64,000 nucleotides of DNA from Sanderia malayensis (GCA_013076295.1 RQOL01000699.1:1178001-1242000); one strand, 5' to 3'; numbered from the stretch's first letter, positions 1 through 12,063 are shown. Notes: generated by a model from the letters alone, not told the origin. Made by a program: numbers and translations.

Positions 1-236
1 TCCTCGAACGCTTTCTATCCATTTCTTCATCCTCATTCAGTTCTATTTTCTGTTTCTTTTGTCATTCCCTCACACTCCACCATTCCTCATCTCTCTCCAA
101 CCCACCCCTTACCCCCTTTATTTTGCCTTTTTCTCCCCCCCCCCATTTACTCCATGCTTTTCCTACACTCTTCTTCATCTGTTCTACTCTTCATTTTGCT
201 CGTTAATGTTCGCTATTGATCATTTTTCTTTTCCAG

Positions 237-902
237 GCTGAAAGGCATTACGGTGAAGGCAATGACACGGTTCATTTCGTATCTACAATGTTTATCACTA
301 AGTTTGACATTTCAATTATTAGGCCAATACCATCATTATGTCTACCCAAAGGCAAGTACGAAAGCCATATCTGACTGATAATTCGCGTAATTTCAATAGT
401 GGCCAAAATTCGTGAATATTTTAAATTTTTTTACATTTATGCTCACTTTTTATTCCCCTCCTCTCCAAACAATGTTCTTTAGAATGGTGTATAGGGTGAT
501 GAGAAAATTTTATCTGCGCCGTGACCACAAGGGTAAGGCGGACAGAGCAACATTGTTTGTTTTAGAGAACATTGTTTTTAGGGAGAGGGTTGTGAAAATC
601 GAGAATGTCCCAATTTGCATGGGACGTTTTCGATTTTTTATATCTTTGCTTGATGTCAGTGTTAAAACATTGTTTATAATTTTATTACAGGTAAAGGGGT
701 TCACTTGAAGTCAAGAGCGAGGCTGAGCGTTGCCGCCAAGGTATTAATCACCTTGTCCGTTATTGTCGTGATAATCGCGCTCATCGCTCTCGTTTACGTG
801 CGATGGAGAGCGACGAGGAATCGATTGGATGGTTTGCCTCATCACATTGAATTGAATTATGATGTTGATGAAGACAAGGATTTTTCTGTTGAGTCGCCGT
901 AA
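237..902 (+). CDS. Type I membrane protein, last two exons (duplicate copy, partial)
   Basis: Two exons, 237-351 and 691-902, match the last two exons (25712-25826 and 26170-26381) of the unrecognised type I membrane protein described at 22337-26381. They encode the end of the extracellular part, one hydrophobic helix of about 20 residues rich in Val, Ile, Leu and Ala, and a short acidic cytoplasmic tail ending in VESP. The GC donor GCAAGT after position 351 is kept. One base differs in exon 9 (ACATTTC here, ACACTTC in the other copy). Upstream exons lie outside the window or do not exist if this copy is an assembly duplicate. Confidence 0.6.
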
Positions 903-1951
903 TCCTTGGTCGTATACAATCGCACTGATGTCTTGCTTGCACAAATTAATGTTGGTTTGCATAAACTGTTTATTCATTTGTATTTCTATATGGTAAATAA
1001 GTGAGGAACTGGGTTGCCAGTGGATAATGGATTTTCTGATGGATTTGTGACGGATGGAAGGATGTGTGAATGGATCAATGGATCAATAAATGGATGGATC
1101 AATGGATAGATGGATTAATTAATCAATAGACGAAGGGATGGATGGATTAATCGACTGATAAATGGATTAATGGATTAATGGTTTAATGGATTATGGATGG
1201 ATGGGTGGATGGATGGATGGATGGATTATTCAGCGATCAGTATTGTTGCTTCTCCTAGTAGTTTTAACAAGATTCAAGATACAAGGATCTTGAATCTTGA
1301 ATTGATCTGAATTTTGCGATCATGGCTCATCCAAACTTGGTAATTGCTGGTTGTTTGTTGCATTTCTATTTATTGAGCATTATAGTTATTAAGTATTACA
1401 GTTATGTAATGTTTTATCATTTTCTAACACAGTTGAATACCACCACTAGCAAAGTTTGTAGTATGCTCACTCAAAAGTATATTTAATTGTGAATTAAAAT
1501 TGGTACTCTTTTCTCGTTTCTAAACTTTTGAATTTGAAATGAAGCACTTCTTTTTATATTATTATTTTCTATTCTTCTCTCGCAACAATATTATCACATG
1601 CAATTATGAAAGACTCATCAGAGTTGGAGAAAGTACATTATTCATGGGCTGGAGAGATTTGTCTTGTGTCTAGACTTGAGGAAAGTGGCCCGGGGCCCAT
1701 GGTATGGGGACCCAAAGATAACAAATTAATAAAACATAATTGATAGCTAACCAAACTTTAGCCACAAGTGCAATTTTAGCAAGCATTGTTTTCAAAATTT
1801 CAAGGAGAGCATTCCACCGGTACCTTCTTATAATGGTCCTTGCTCTACACCTTTTTTGTCCCGACCCGATCCGTTGCCCAAATTTTTCTCCACGGCCCTG
1901 CAAGTACTGCACGTGTGTTGTGAATATTGCAGATGCTGTGCAGGTTTGAAG
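903..1951. other. Spacer between membrane-protein exons and HMBS (duplicate copy)
   Basis: Apart from the tetranucleotide array this spacer holds no convincing gene. The short open frames at about 1670-2074 overlap on both strands, and only the piece from 1952 is coding (HMBS first exon). Confidence 0.6.
1014..1227 (+). repeat. ATGG/GGAT-rich tetranucleotide repeat
   Basis: A degenerate array of TGGATGGAT and TGGATTAAT units, purest at about 1195-1227. The same array occurs at 26494-26707. It lies between the membrane-protein gene and HMBS. Confidence 0.85.
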
Positions 1952-4900
1952 ATGGATGCAGCTAGGGGCATTGACGATAAAGCAAAAAGCTTGATTGCAG
2001 GATCAAGAAACAGCAAGGTTTGTAACTATATATTGCAAAGCTTGTTAGAAGTAGGCAAATTAGAAAATATTTGACTTGTCATTCATCTTTAACGACTTTG
2101 GCCCGACCTTGTGGCCTGGCCTCCTAGGCTAACTTTCTATCATGGACTGGACTGGGGTTGAGCTGCTTGGTGTCAATTTATGGCTTTTAATTTTAGTGTA
2201 GATAATTTCATGTGCTGTAAATTATCGTTGAATAAATATATGGACTTAGACAACGATAAAGTTTAGGCACCTCAAAGGATTAATACGAGTGGGCGGGGCT
2301 AGAAAGGCACATGGGGCTCTAGGAAGGGCGTGGCTAGGTCCACGTGCGCAATTGCCCCGCTTAGATCATGTTCATTTTAGTTGTTTTTCCAATTTGATTC
2401 ATTTTAATTTGATCTGCTTTTTTGACAGCTTGCAATGATTCAAACAGATTCTGTAGTTGAAGCACTCAAGCAATTGTGGCCTGATTTGAAATGTCCAATA
2501 GGTTTCTGTTTGTTTTGCATATTTCTCAACCTTTACTCTTTATCATCATCATTTTTTATTATTATCATAATTACCATCATTATTATTATTATCTCATTCT
2601 TTTTCTTCATCTTCTTCCATTTCACTACATTTCCAATTGATGTATTTTTTCTTCACACAGACCTTTTGTCTTTCATTTATAGTTACCATGAGCACTCTTG
2701 GAGACAAAGTTTTGGACAAAGCTTTGCCAAAGGTATGCTTTTAAGCAAGATGGGTTTTACCAAATTTTTTCAACCCTTGCACTTGTATGGATTAAAATTA
2801 AAAATGCTCAATTTCTTCACAGATAGGGGAGAAAAGCTTATTCACTAAGACCTGGAAATTGCTCTTGCAGAAAAAAGGTTTGTATTTGTCTTCGTATTTT
2901 TATGTTTGAAAATGCTCGTTCATTGAGGAAGAAATTCCCAATCAATGCTTAATTTATTGAAGTAAATAAATTATTTTGACAATGTAAAAGATGACTATAA
3001 AAAGATACATTTATTGACTAATCTGGTATATAAGAGAAATAAATTGACCAATCCATGTATAATTTACGTTTTGCTAATCAACTGTAAGCACCATCAGAAT
3101 CAAAGTAAGAGAAATGAACATATACATATTTAAGACAAAGGCAAGTTGAAAAGCAAAAGCATACCAAAATACTGGATTGGCCAATAAATGGCAGTGTCTT
3201 TTTTATTGTTGTCTTTAACATGTTCAAAATTATTCAACATTTTTGCTTTCCTACCCATTTATCAGTTGTCAGTGAATTAACATTATGCTTTGTATTGCTT
3301 CAGAGTGGATTTCCTTGTGCATTCCCTGAAAGATTTGCCAACAACATTGCCAGAAGGTATGGCTATTGGAGCCATATGCAAGTAAGCTTGGTACAATCCA
3401 TTCAAATTCAATCTACTTTGGCAGCATGTGACAATTGTTGAACATGCTGCTGATCTCTGTTGAAACTATGATGCATAAAATAAATCTGTTTATCTTGCAA
3501 GGCGTGACAATCCATGTGATGCTGTCTTATTCCATCCAAAGCATGGGAAAATGACACTTGCTGATTTACAAATGGAAGGTTATCTATTATTTATTGTTTC
3601 AAAAGTATTTTATTTCATAAGGATATCCAACTTTGAGTAAGCCTCATAACATTCTTAATTTTTCAGATTTTTATCCAAAATTGTTTTCAAAGTGTTTTCA
3701 ATGTTTAAAGATTCTTTGAATTACATTCACAAAGCTTTTTATTTTTCATTCACAAAACCTTGAATGTTTTTGCAAATTTTAAACTTTTTACTACTTGATG
3801 CCTCTTATTATGTGGTTTTTTATTACAAGAAAATTGTGTAGTCACATGTAGAAGGATGCAATTTTTGTTATCAATATTGTATTGCAACTATAAACTTTTC
3901 TATGTTTCATGTTTTTTGTTTTTTGGATTTCAGTGTTGTGGGAACAAGTTCACTGAGAAGGATTGCTCAGCTGAAACGCAAATACGCACATCTCAATTTT
4001 GAGAATGTTGTATCCTTTTTAAAATCCCTTGAACTATCACTGAATTATATTAAGCATTTTAAACGACCAAATGATTAGTCAGCTGAACATCTATTAAACA
4101 ATAACGTTGGCAGTCGATTTGTTGAAGTTTTGGAATTGAAACCCCCACATTTTCTTAACGACATTTCAGCGTGGTAACCTGAACACAAGGTTGAAGAAAC
4201 TTGAAGACGACAACAAGTATGATGCGTTGATACTTGCGGCAGCGGAGTTCGTCGAATGAACTGGAGTGACAAATTGGACAGGTGAAATCAAATTTGTTTT
4301 TTAATTTGTCTCATGTAACACGCACAATTGGATTCCAATGTACATAACAAGTCTTTGCAGCAAAACAAAACGTCACTCTACCAGGAGCTTGATAAATGGA
4401 GGGCGAATTTTACGGTGAAGCAAGTTAATGGACAACAGCAAGGAACTCAGTTCGTTACATCAAGATTTTACTGTAATACTGTTGCTAGTGCTTTTACATT
4501 CAATGCAGAGGCCTTTGTCAAACGATGCCCTCTTTTTACCAGGTTTTACTGAAAGAAGATTGTCTTTATGCTGTTGGCCAGGTACTAGTTGCAAAATCGT
4601 TGATTTATAATGCAGGTCAGACGATCACTTAAGCGCTGCCGGCTTTTATGTAGAACCCGTTTAGACGCCTGCGCATTTTTGTGTGGAAGCAATAGGGTTT
4701 TATATTATTGTGGCTATATATTGTTGTATGTTATTGGAAGTTCGTGTTTTCAAGGGCGCTCTCGCAGTTGAAGTCAAAACAGATGATGTTGATAGTTTTC
4801 CTGTTTACGCTTCACTTAATGACGAAGAAACGTTTTTGTGCTGTGTGGCCGAAAGATCATTTCTCAAGGTTTTGGTAAGTGTTGCAATTTCTTGCTATAC

Positions 4901-5616
4901 ATGTGATGTTTGTTTTAACTTGCCATCTCTTGTGATATAGTTTATTTCCTTCTCCGCTGTCTGTATCAAAGTTTATGAAGAGTCTTGAATGATTTCTGTT
5001 TGAACAGGGCGGTGGATGCAGTACTCCTGTTGGTGTTTGGTCAAATTATAACAAGGAGAACTCAGAGGTAGGAGCTCTATTTCCCCCACAGTAATAATTT
5101 TCTGAAGTAGGTGATTTTGTCCCTTTATGCGGCATCAAAGAGAGCAATGTTGCGTGGAGACAGAGTTTCAACCAAATCAAACTCAATTTGTCTTTTGTGC
5201 GCCATTTAACGAATCCATCGCAATACAATGCGACTCTCAGCAGGGTGGACTATGCATTTCTCAGCTCGGTGGACTATGGTATTTTTCAATTAACTTGTCA
5301 CGTTCTTTACATTGCATTGCAGCTTGAACTAACCGGTGCTGTGCTAAGCCTCGATGGGAAGCACTTGCATCAGCATACCATATCTGGAAGCGTGAAGGCA
5401 GTCACCGGAGAACACAATGATCGTACGTTGTAACAAATCTCAAGTCATCGTCAACGAAGCATTTGAGTCATCAGTACACGATGCGGAGGATATTGGGCGC
5501 AAGCTGGCCGATGCTTTGAAGGAGCAAGGTGCCAATGACGTTTTGACGAGTGCTCAAAAACAGATCGCGAAGACTCAGAATGACTTACGGACGCCCAGTC
5601 AGCAAGTAACGCGTGA
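1952..5616 (+). pseudogene. HMBS: HMBS duplicate copy with frameshifts (probably sequencing errors)
   Basis: All twelve exons of the hydroxymethylbilane synthase gene at 27432-31112 can be found here in order, from the ATG at 1952 to the stop region near 5611-5616. Several exons lack single bases relative to the intact copy: one A in the exon near 2845, one C near 3570, one C near 4233 and one A near 4267, while the last exon (from about 5324) carries an extra G and lacks several bases. Each change is in a short homopolymer, and no exon is lost. I read this as the HMBS gene in low-quality duplicate sequence rather than a decayed pseudogene, because intron and synonymous positions have hardly diverged. 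It should not be counted as a second gene. Confidence 0.75.
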
Positions 5617-6543
5617 TGTTTGCACACGAAAGAGAAAGCTAGGTAATATCTTTTCTGATTTGCTCGCCGCGGAAAGTGGACTTGGATCAGTGATTTTGAA
5701 ATTGTAAAATTTTCAAAATCTGTATTTGTTTTACATCGTTCATTGGCTATAAATTAGCCCCGATACTCGTAAAACATGTTCATGGTTTATTCAAAGATGG
5801 TTGGCTGAAGAGATATTTACCGAAGAACGTTATGGCCCACCTCTGCCAAGTCATTGCACTTTTTATTGTCTTTTCAGAGGCCCATCTTGCTCTCCCTCCC
5901 TCCTCTACCCTCATTCTCCCATATTTTTTCAAGAATCGCAGTAACTTATAAAATTAGTAAAGTAACTCATGTTTATTACCATTCTTTAGGTTTGTCTTGC
6001 TTTCAAAGTGACGGACTTTGAAAGCGAGGCTTTACCAATTTTATCGCGTGCTTTCAGCCTCGTTTTTATTATGTTGTTTTTTTCGTTATTAATATTAGCC
6101 AACCATTCGTCAATGAATTAATCTTCCTTGTGGACACTAAATAAGTTCAGTGATCTCTGCTGGTTCCTCATTGATAAACGGATGTCATTGTTTTATTTTG
6201 CAATGCTGATGCTGATATTTTGCATTTACAAGTCCATTCAATAAATCAGCTGGTACCAACACGTTTTTATTACCTCGCGAAAGTTTTTACGTAGGCTCTG
6301 TGGGTTTCTCCCGTTGCTCTTGCGTTTCGCTATATTTCGCGACAACGTGATTCACTTTGCATTGCTTTACAGTGCGCGATCAGCAGACTAGCTGGGTTTT
6401 TAATGCATGACGTTTATCTGAGTGGGAGGCATTGCCTTTAGCAGGTTGCGAATCATACCATTCTTCGTTAGAGAACGTTTAGTATTGTGTTGTCTACACA
6501 TTTCTCAAAGTAGTCCAAAAACGCAGGAGCATAGAGCAACGAA
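5617..6543. other. Spacer between HMBS and the VWA gene (duplicate copy)
   Basis: This corresponds to 31113-32044. It contains HMBS 3' sequence with an AATAAA near 6240 and the promoter region of the VWA gene. I see no other gene. A two-base difference (CAGGAGCATAG here, CAGGCATAG in the other copy) lies just before the VWA start codon. Confidence 0.5.
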
Positions 6544-9500
6544 ATGCCTTTGAACGTTCGTCGCATCTCATTCCATCTTTTACTCGTGGCATTCTTGTTG
6601 AGCTGTGCTTTCTGCTACAACAAAGGTATCTATTATTTTCGTTTGAAATATCAACTCTTCAACTTTGTTTATGATTGGATGTGATGAGTCATTGCTCAAT
6701 GTTCAATGTCCTTCTAATTATTCATCACAATACATCTTCTAGATGGAAAGTGCTACAAATCGCTGAACATTGTAATAGTTATTGATGCTTCTGGTAGCAT
6801 TGAGGTACCCAACTGGAATGTTGAAATTGAATTTGCAAAACAAATCGTTGAAGCCAACAATGTGTCGGGTAGCTCCAACAAATTCGCCATCGTAGATTTC
6901 AGCACAGAAGCAAAGGTATGTTTTATTGCCCTCTTGTTACATCTTCTCACATTTTCACTTCTTTTTAACCTTTTCTCATTCCATTATACGCTCTCCTAGC
7001 CTCTTCTCACTCTGTTTTATTGCCCCTTCGAACTCTTTTCTTATCTCTCTTTGCCCCAACTCGTTTCTTTATACTTTTTTCTAACAGCTTTTACCCTTTT
7101 CTTGCCTTTTCTGGTCTTTTCTTTTCTAATCATTCCTGGCCCTTGTAATCCTTTTGTAAACCTTTCATATATTTTTATAAACATTCTTTCTCACCATTTT
7201 TATCCGCCCCACCCCCTATCTCACTTTGGCATCTCACACCACTTCTTTATATCCCTTCGGGCTGCGCCTCTTCTTGCCCCCACCCCTAGACCCCTTGTAA
7301 TCCCCTAGTCCTAAATAACAACATGCCTCTCTTAATTTAGGAACGTTCGCCGTTCGATGCAGACGTCAACAAGGCTCTGCAAGCATTGAATAAATTAAAA
7401 GACAACCACGAACAAGGTCATACATCAATTGATCATGGCTTGAATGCTGCTTTACGTCTGTTTGAGGCGAATTCACAAAGCAAAGAATCGATGAACGTTC
7501 TTGTTCTTATCTCAGATGGGTAAATAGCTATTGTTTCATCCAATTCCCTTTCATTAAAGTTTTTTATGTCCTTTGTTTCTTTACATGTTAAAGCGTTACT
7601 TAGAATAATAATAATAAAAATAATAACACAAACATTTACACATTTAAAATTTTTTACCTATCAGCATAGACAATGCTGTTATCTTAAGGGTCCTGTCTGG
7701 ACCCTTACTTTCTTGCTTTAATCTTGCATCAAGTTTATAGTTTGTTTATTTTTATACTGGTGTTGCATGTAGTGTAGCACCTTTACTTACTGTCTTCAAT
7801 CTTGCATCAAGTCTACGCAGCCTCTGCTTTTAACTACGATTGTTATTTCTTATGCTTTTACCAAGGCATGCTTGTGCATCCAATTTTCTTTGCTGTGTCG
7901 GAATTTTTCACCCTATGTATTTTGTGACATTTCTGCAGCTACATGACATTCCGACAAGGCAAGAAAAATGAGGATTTCCTTCAAGCACCGAAGGAAAAGT
8001 TAGCAGCAAATAACGTGACCACGTTTTCAGTTGGCGTTGGTGAATACAAAGAATCAGTCTTGCAGTACATCGCTTCTCAGCCGTCAGCCACTCATGTAGT
8101 CAAAATCACGGAGCCACAAAGACTGTTAGCTGAAATGCAGAAGTCTGCAGAAACTACTTGTACGTATAAGTCAATGATCTTCTGTGTTGTGTACGAGCCG
8201 CAAATCAGATACGGGGCTTTTGAATACTTTTTGCTACTCAATATATAGCAAGAACTCAATATACAGTTACAGGTTTAGATATTTGTAGACAGATGTGGAA
8301 AGTTGTGTGTAGATGTAATAGGTGTATGTAATTATGTTTATCTGTGATGCTTTTTTGTAATCTCTTCTAGGTGAGTCGACTGTGGAAAGAATAAGTAAGT
8401 ATTGAATTATGTTGAATCTGCGTTGTTTCTCGCCTTTTAAAGTCCGTTCCTGAGCTCTTCATGTCCGTTCCTGAGCCCTTCAAGTCTGTTGTTGAGCTCT
8501 TCAAGTCTGTTGCTGAGCTCTTTAAGTCTGTTTCTGAGCTCTTTAAGTCCGTTGTTGAGCTCTTCAAGTCTGTTGCTGAGCTCTTTAAGTCTGTTGCTGA
8601 GCTCTCTGAGTTCTGCCCAAGTTATTCAAGTTTATATCTGAGCTTTCTGGGCTTAATACTGCACTATTTTTGTCTATTGCTTTTGCTCATGGAGTTTATA
8701 ACTTCTCGAATGCTTAAAGCTTGCATCAAAGGCTATGATTTTAACATTGCAAGTTTCCTTCCCAGAATGCAAAACTGTGTACATCAAGAAAGCTGGTGTG
8801 GGATGTTACAAGGACAACAATAACCCTCGTCCCCTTCCCGAACTTTTACTAACGGATAGGGATGGTACAAGCCCGGCGTTTAGTGGACAGCATACAAACT
8901 GGAATACATGGGACACGTACATGCCCGATTTCATCTGCAGATGTGCCGAAAAGGCTGCCACAAGGAAGCGGGTTGTAATCGGAATACAGAACTATGGTAG
9001 GAAATATTATTCACATCTTTTGATGTCTAATAAGCAGAAATTTGTTACTCTGAGGTGAATATACTGCTTTGCAATGCAATTCACCCATGACTATTTTTTA
9101 ACGGGCTCAAAGTCTATCCAAATATTAGTTGTTGCAAGCAAGATTCGTCCGCAAGATTCAGATTCAGCAACATTCAGATTCCACTTGCTATAACTTGTGT
9201 TACTGTAGAGTAAACTTTGCTAGGCTTTCAGACGTTTTGCCGTGCTATATCTCATAATTTAACTCTTGGTATAGTGAAGGGTTTCAAAGTTAGCATCGTA
9301 AAGTAGTTCCTGATCTCAAGGCCACACACCCGTCTTTTTGCACGAGCCACATTAACTGTTACTTGTATTTGGTAACGTTCGGGGGATAGAGTGTTTATAT
9401 TGTTTTATCCTTTTTTATCTTTCAGGCGAGTGCTGGTCGAATGAAAATAAGGATGTGTATAGCAGAGATGGACCTGCAGATGAGGCGAGTTGCAAGACGC

Positions 9501-9589
9501 TTGGTTATGCAAATTGCAAGCAAACTGATGTAAAATGTGCTGGGATTGAAATGATCAATTACGTTTATTTAGTCGATGGAACAGTTTAA
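6544..9589 (+). CDS. Secreted VWA-domain protein (duplicate copy, frame intact)
   Basis: Seven exons: 6544-6625, 6743-6915, 7341-7519, 7939-8159, 8371-8394, 8766-8996 and 9426-9589. They reproduce the VWA gene at 32045-35091, and I saw no coding difference. Product: signal peptide, one von Willebrand factor A domain with a DASGS metal-site motif, then a Cys-rich tail; full description at the other copy. Because it lies in the 1-10063 duplicate, it is probably the same gene assembled twice. Confidence 0.7.
8440..8615 (+). repeat. 21-bp minisatellite in a VWA-gene intron (duplicate copy)
   Basis: About eight units of a 21-bp repeat with core AAGTCTGTTGCTGAGCTCTT, lying in the intron between the 24-nt exon and the first Cys-rich exon. 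Because 21 is a multiple of three, both strands stay open and give spurious repetitive ORFs. The same array is at 33941-34116. Confidence 0.85.
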
Positions 9590-10063
9590 AAATAATATTC
9601 TACATGGAAGCTTGATTTTATTAATATTAATTACTTGCATGGAAATTAAGTCTAACTATCGAAATTCTACTGCTTCATGGAATAAAGTAATACATGCTCA
9701 AAGTTTCAGGTTTTTCATTGATTTCGGACAACAAGTTTGGGCCTGGTTTTTGCAATGTTTGTTTGGGAGTTAGTTTTTAGCACGAAATATTTTACTTAGC
9801 GTAATGTTAAAGTTTTATTGAAATACTCTGCTTTCCAATAATTTTTATTATGCTGAATTATTCAATAGTTATTGGTGAAATTTTTATATTCTCTAGTTCT
9901 GTTCCCAGCTCCACTCCTTCGTTCTCTGGTCTTAGGGTTCCCGGTTTCGAAGCCTCGATTGTAAAGCTCTGCCTCGGTTGAAACTCTTACGTAACATTTA
10001 TTCATTCGATTTTGATGACATGAATGGAAGTTTGAGCTTTGGACTTTGAGTAAAGTGCAATTT
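9590..10063. other. 3' flank of VWA gene (duplicate copy), ending at the gap
   Basis: AT-rich 3' flank matching 35092-35566. It ends 60 bp short of the base that would correspond to the ACADVL start codon in the other copy. No gene seen. Confidence 0.5.
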
Positions 10064-10163
10064 NNNNNNNNNNNNNNNNNNNNNNNNNNNNNNNNNNNNN
10101 NNNNNNNNNNNNNNNNNNNNNNNNNNNNNNNNNNNNNNNNNNNNNNNNNNNNNNNNNNNNNNN
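10064..10163. other. Assembly gap of 100 N
   Basis: Exactly 100 N, the usual placeholder for a gap of unknown size. The left contig ends in host sequence that continues at 35567 in the other copy. The right contig starts inside a Rep-gene reading frame. The two sides therefore need not be adjacent. Confidence 0.98.
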
Positions 10164-10180
10164 TTTAATGATGATGCCAT
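10164..10180 (-). pseudogene. Start of a second Rep gene copy, cut off by the gap
   Basis: The minus strand reads ATG at 10180 followed by Ala-Ser-Ser-Leu codons, the same as the Rep start at 15348, with matching upstream sequence. The rest is lost in the N gap. It shows that the unit continues leftward with at least a second Rep 5' end. Confidence 0.7.
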
Positions 10181-10565
10181 TATGATAATAATATATAAAC
10201 AATGTAGAAAGGCTAGTGAGTACGCAGTTGTGAAAATGATAACAGTAATTGATTGCAACCGTCATGTTATGCGCAATAAATTTGAATTTGAAACTTCCTG
10301 CTGTTTTACTATTGTTTTCTTATGGTATTGACATTGCCAGGATTTCACCCCTTGCTGAGAGACACCTTTAAAGGACTGGCATGTTTCAAGGACAATCACT
10401 GTTGACAGATATGCCACAATTAATCAGATTACATAGTTCAAGTATTACTATATCATGCAGATAATAAATAATATTTTGCTTCCAAAAGTTACTCCTTTCC
10501 ACGTGACTATTCTCTACGTTTTTCTACCCTGCACGTGTAGCAGGGTTTTCAAGTTTTTGGTCCAA
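10181..10565. promoter_or_regulatory. Rep upstream region, left copy, with candidate origin nonamer
   Basis: Non-coding sequence upstream of the truncated left Rep copy. AAGTATTAC at 10440-10448 fits the NANTATTAC origin consensus of circovirus-like replicons and is flanked only by a weak ATAG/CTAT pair. The motif is short and could be chance. The identical right copy is at 15349-15733, with the motif at 15608-15616. Confidence 0.3.
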
Positions 10566-11585
10566 GTTAACGAACATGCATTTTAAAGATACTTCTAAAA
10601 CATTTCCACACTCCTTTTTTCACAATATGTTCATCAACCCTTGTTCTTATTGCCAAAATCGTTTCCACAAAAAAAACAATTCGTAACGGACAACACGACC
10701 ACTTTCGAGCTCCATTTGGGCCAAAAATGGGACAATCACTTGGTATGACGTCATGCGTAATATATAGAAAAATTTTAACATGCTCATCGAGATCAGCGCC
10801 CTTGAAAACCCGAGAAAACACGAAAACCAGCTTTATAAGTGGTGTATTTGAAGAATTTGCTAGGGGAGAAAAGTCCTGGCACACCCAGGATTTTAGCAGG
10901 TTTTACACGCATACTTCAAGTTCAGGAACATGCGTTTTTCAGACACTTTTAAAACATTTTCAGACTCGTTTTTTTCACAATATGTTCACAATACCTTTTT
11001 CTCTTTGCCAAAATCGTTTCCACAAAAAAAACAATTCGTTTCGGACAACACGATCACTTTAGAGCTCCATTTGGGCCAAAAATGGGACAATCACTCAGTT
11101 TGACGTCATTTGACGTCATGCGTAATATATAGAAAATTTTTGACATGCTCGTCGAGATCAGCGCCCTTGAAAACCTCAGAAAACACGAAAACCAGCTTTA
11201 TAAGTGATGTATTTCAAGAAATTGATAGGGGACAAAAGTCATGGGACACCCAGGATTTTAACAGGTTTTACACGCATACTTCAAGTTCACGAACATGCCT
11301 TTTTCAGACACTTTTATAACATTTTCAGACTCGTTTTTTTCACAATATATTCACAATACCCTGTTCTCTTTCCCAAAATGGTTTCCACAAAAAAAACAAT
11401 TCGTTTCGGACAACACGACCACTTTAGAGCTCCAAATGTGCCAAAAATGGGACAATCACGTGGTATGACGTCATACGTGCGATATAGAAAATTTTTGACA
11501 TGCTCATCGAGATCAGCGCCCTTGAAAACCCCAGAAAACACGAAAACCAGCTTTATAAATGACGTGTTTCAAGAATTTGATACCA
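10566..11585 (+). repeat. Three tandem 355-365 bp repeats, left copy
   Basis: Units begin near 10571, 10926 and 11289, each with GAACATGC, a run of about eight A after TTTCCAC, ACAATTCGT, one or two TGACGTCA palindromes, then GAGATCAGCGCCCTTGAAAA. Unit ends carry GGGGACAAAAGTC(A/G)TGGGAC in modified form, also the terminal sequence of nearby inverted-repeat elements. TGACGTCA occurs at 10746, 11101, 11111 and 11466, and again just outside at 11700. Open frames through the units are shadows of the repeat. The right copy at 15734-16753 looks identical. Confidence 0.85.
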
Positions 11586-11593
11586 TCTGGTAT
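11580..11593. repeat. Small palindrome at the direct-repeat breakpoint
   Basis: ATACCA-TC-TGGTAT, six-base arms with a two-base centre. The left direct repeat stops matching the right one at the end of the first arm (position 11585), so the element body begins in the middle of this palindrome. Confidence 0.5.
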
Positions 11594-12063
11594 GAAAATC
11601 GAAGTACAATAGATATTAAGGTGCTTTTTAGGGGTTTTGGGGGGTTTTCCGGGGTGCTGATCACGATGCTGCAAATATTTTTTTCCTCCATTGTACCAGT
11701 GACGTCATAGGTACACAATGGCCCTATTTTCATGGGGTTTTTGCCTTTATGGTGGTTAAAATGGTTTGTTATGTTTATTGCTGGTGGAACTTAAATTAAT
11801 TAATTGAAAGGTTATGGTTGTACGGTAGAGTTAAAAAAAAAACGACGCTCCTACTATGTTTCGTTAGTGTGTAGTGTATTGTTAAAGTTAAAACTCTTGT
11901 TTTAGCCTCGTTTTGATGCATTTACGTAATTAGAGAACGACGGTTACAAATTGTTGCCCCGAGAGACGTTCGACGAATTTCTTCGAAAATATTCCGATCG
12001 CAGAAGATACTGAGAATTTTTGATTTATTTTCTGTGGTTTTTATAACTTGAAGAGGCTTTAAA
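11586..12063 (+). promoter_or_regulatory. Upstream region of the transposase gene
   Basis: Unique sequence with a G-rich run (about 11629-11655), a TGACGTCA at 11700-11707 and an AT-rich stretch before the ATG at 12064. No clear TATA box or terminal inverted repeat was found. Confidence 0.4.

Larger units (their letters stand above)
1..10063 (+). repeat. Near-identical second copy of 25475-35566, probable false duplication
   Basis: This stretch repeats 25475-35566 in the same orientation and order, 10,063 against 10,092 bases. I saw only a handful of substitutions (for example near 1738, 4247 and 4375) but more than twenty one-base indels in short homopolymers, mostly missing bases here, clustered at about 380-600 and 2790-5950. 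They break HMBS reading frames that are open in the other copy. Neither junction with unique sequence is visible: the left end is the window edge and the right end is a 100-N gap. Homopolymer indels outnumbering substitutions is a sequencing-error pattern rather than divergence. A real tandem duplication is the alternative and cannot be excluded from sequence alone. Confidence 0.85.

Noticed and set aside
8367..8823. Repetitive ORFs on both strands in the VWA intron
   Set aside because: They come from a 21-bp minisatellite whose length is a multiple of three; exon phases join without them.
10566..11585. Possible CRISPR-like array
   Set aside because: Units are 355-365 bp of near-identical sequence with no alternating spacers, and the DNA is animal.
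10567..11710. Several 70-170 residue ORFs on both strands of the tandem repeats
   Set aside because: They overlap each other on opposite strands, repeat with the unit, and show no domain; the repeat simply lacks stops.
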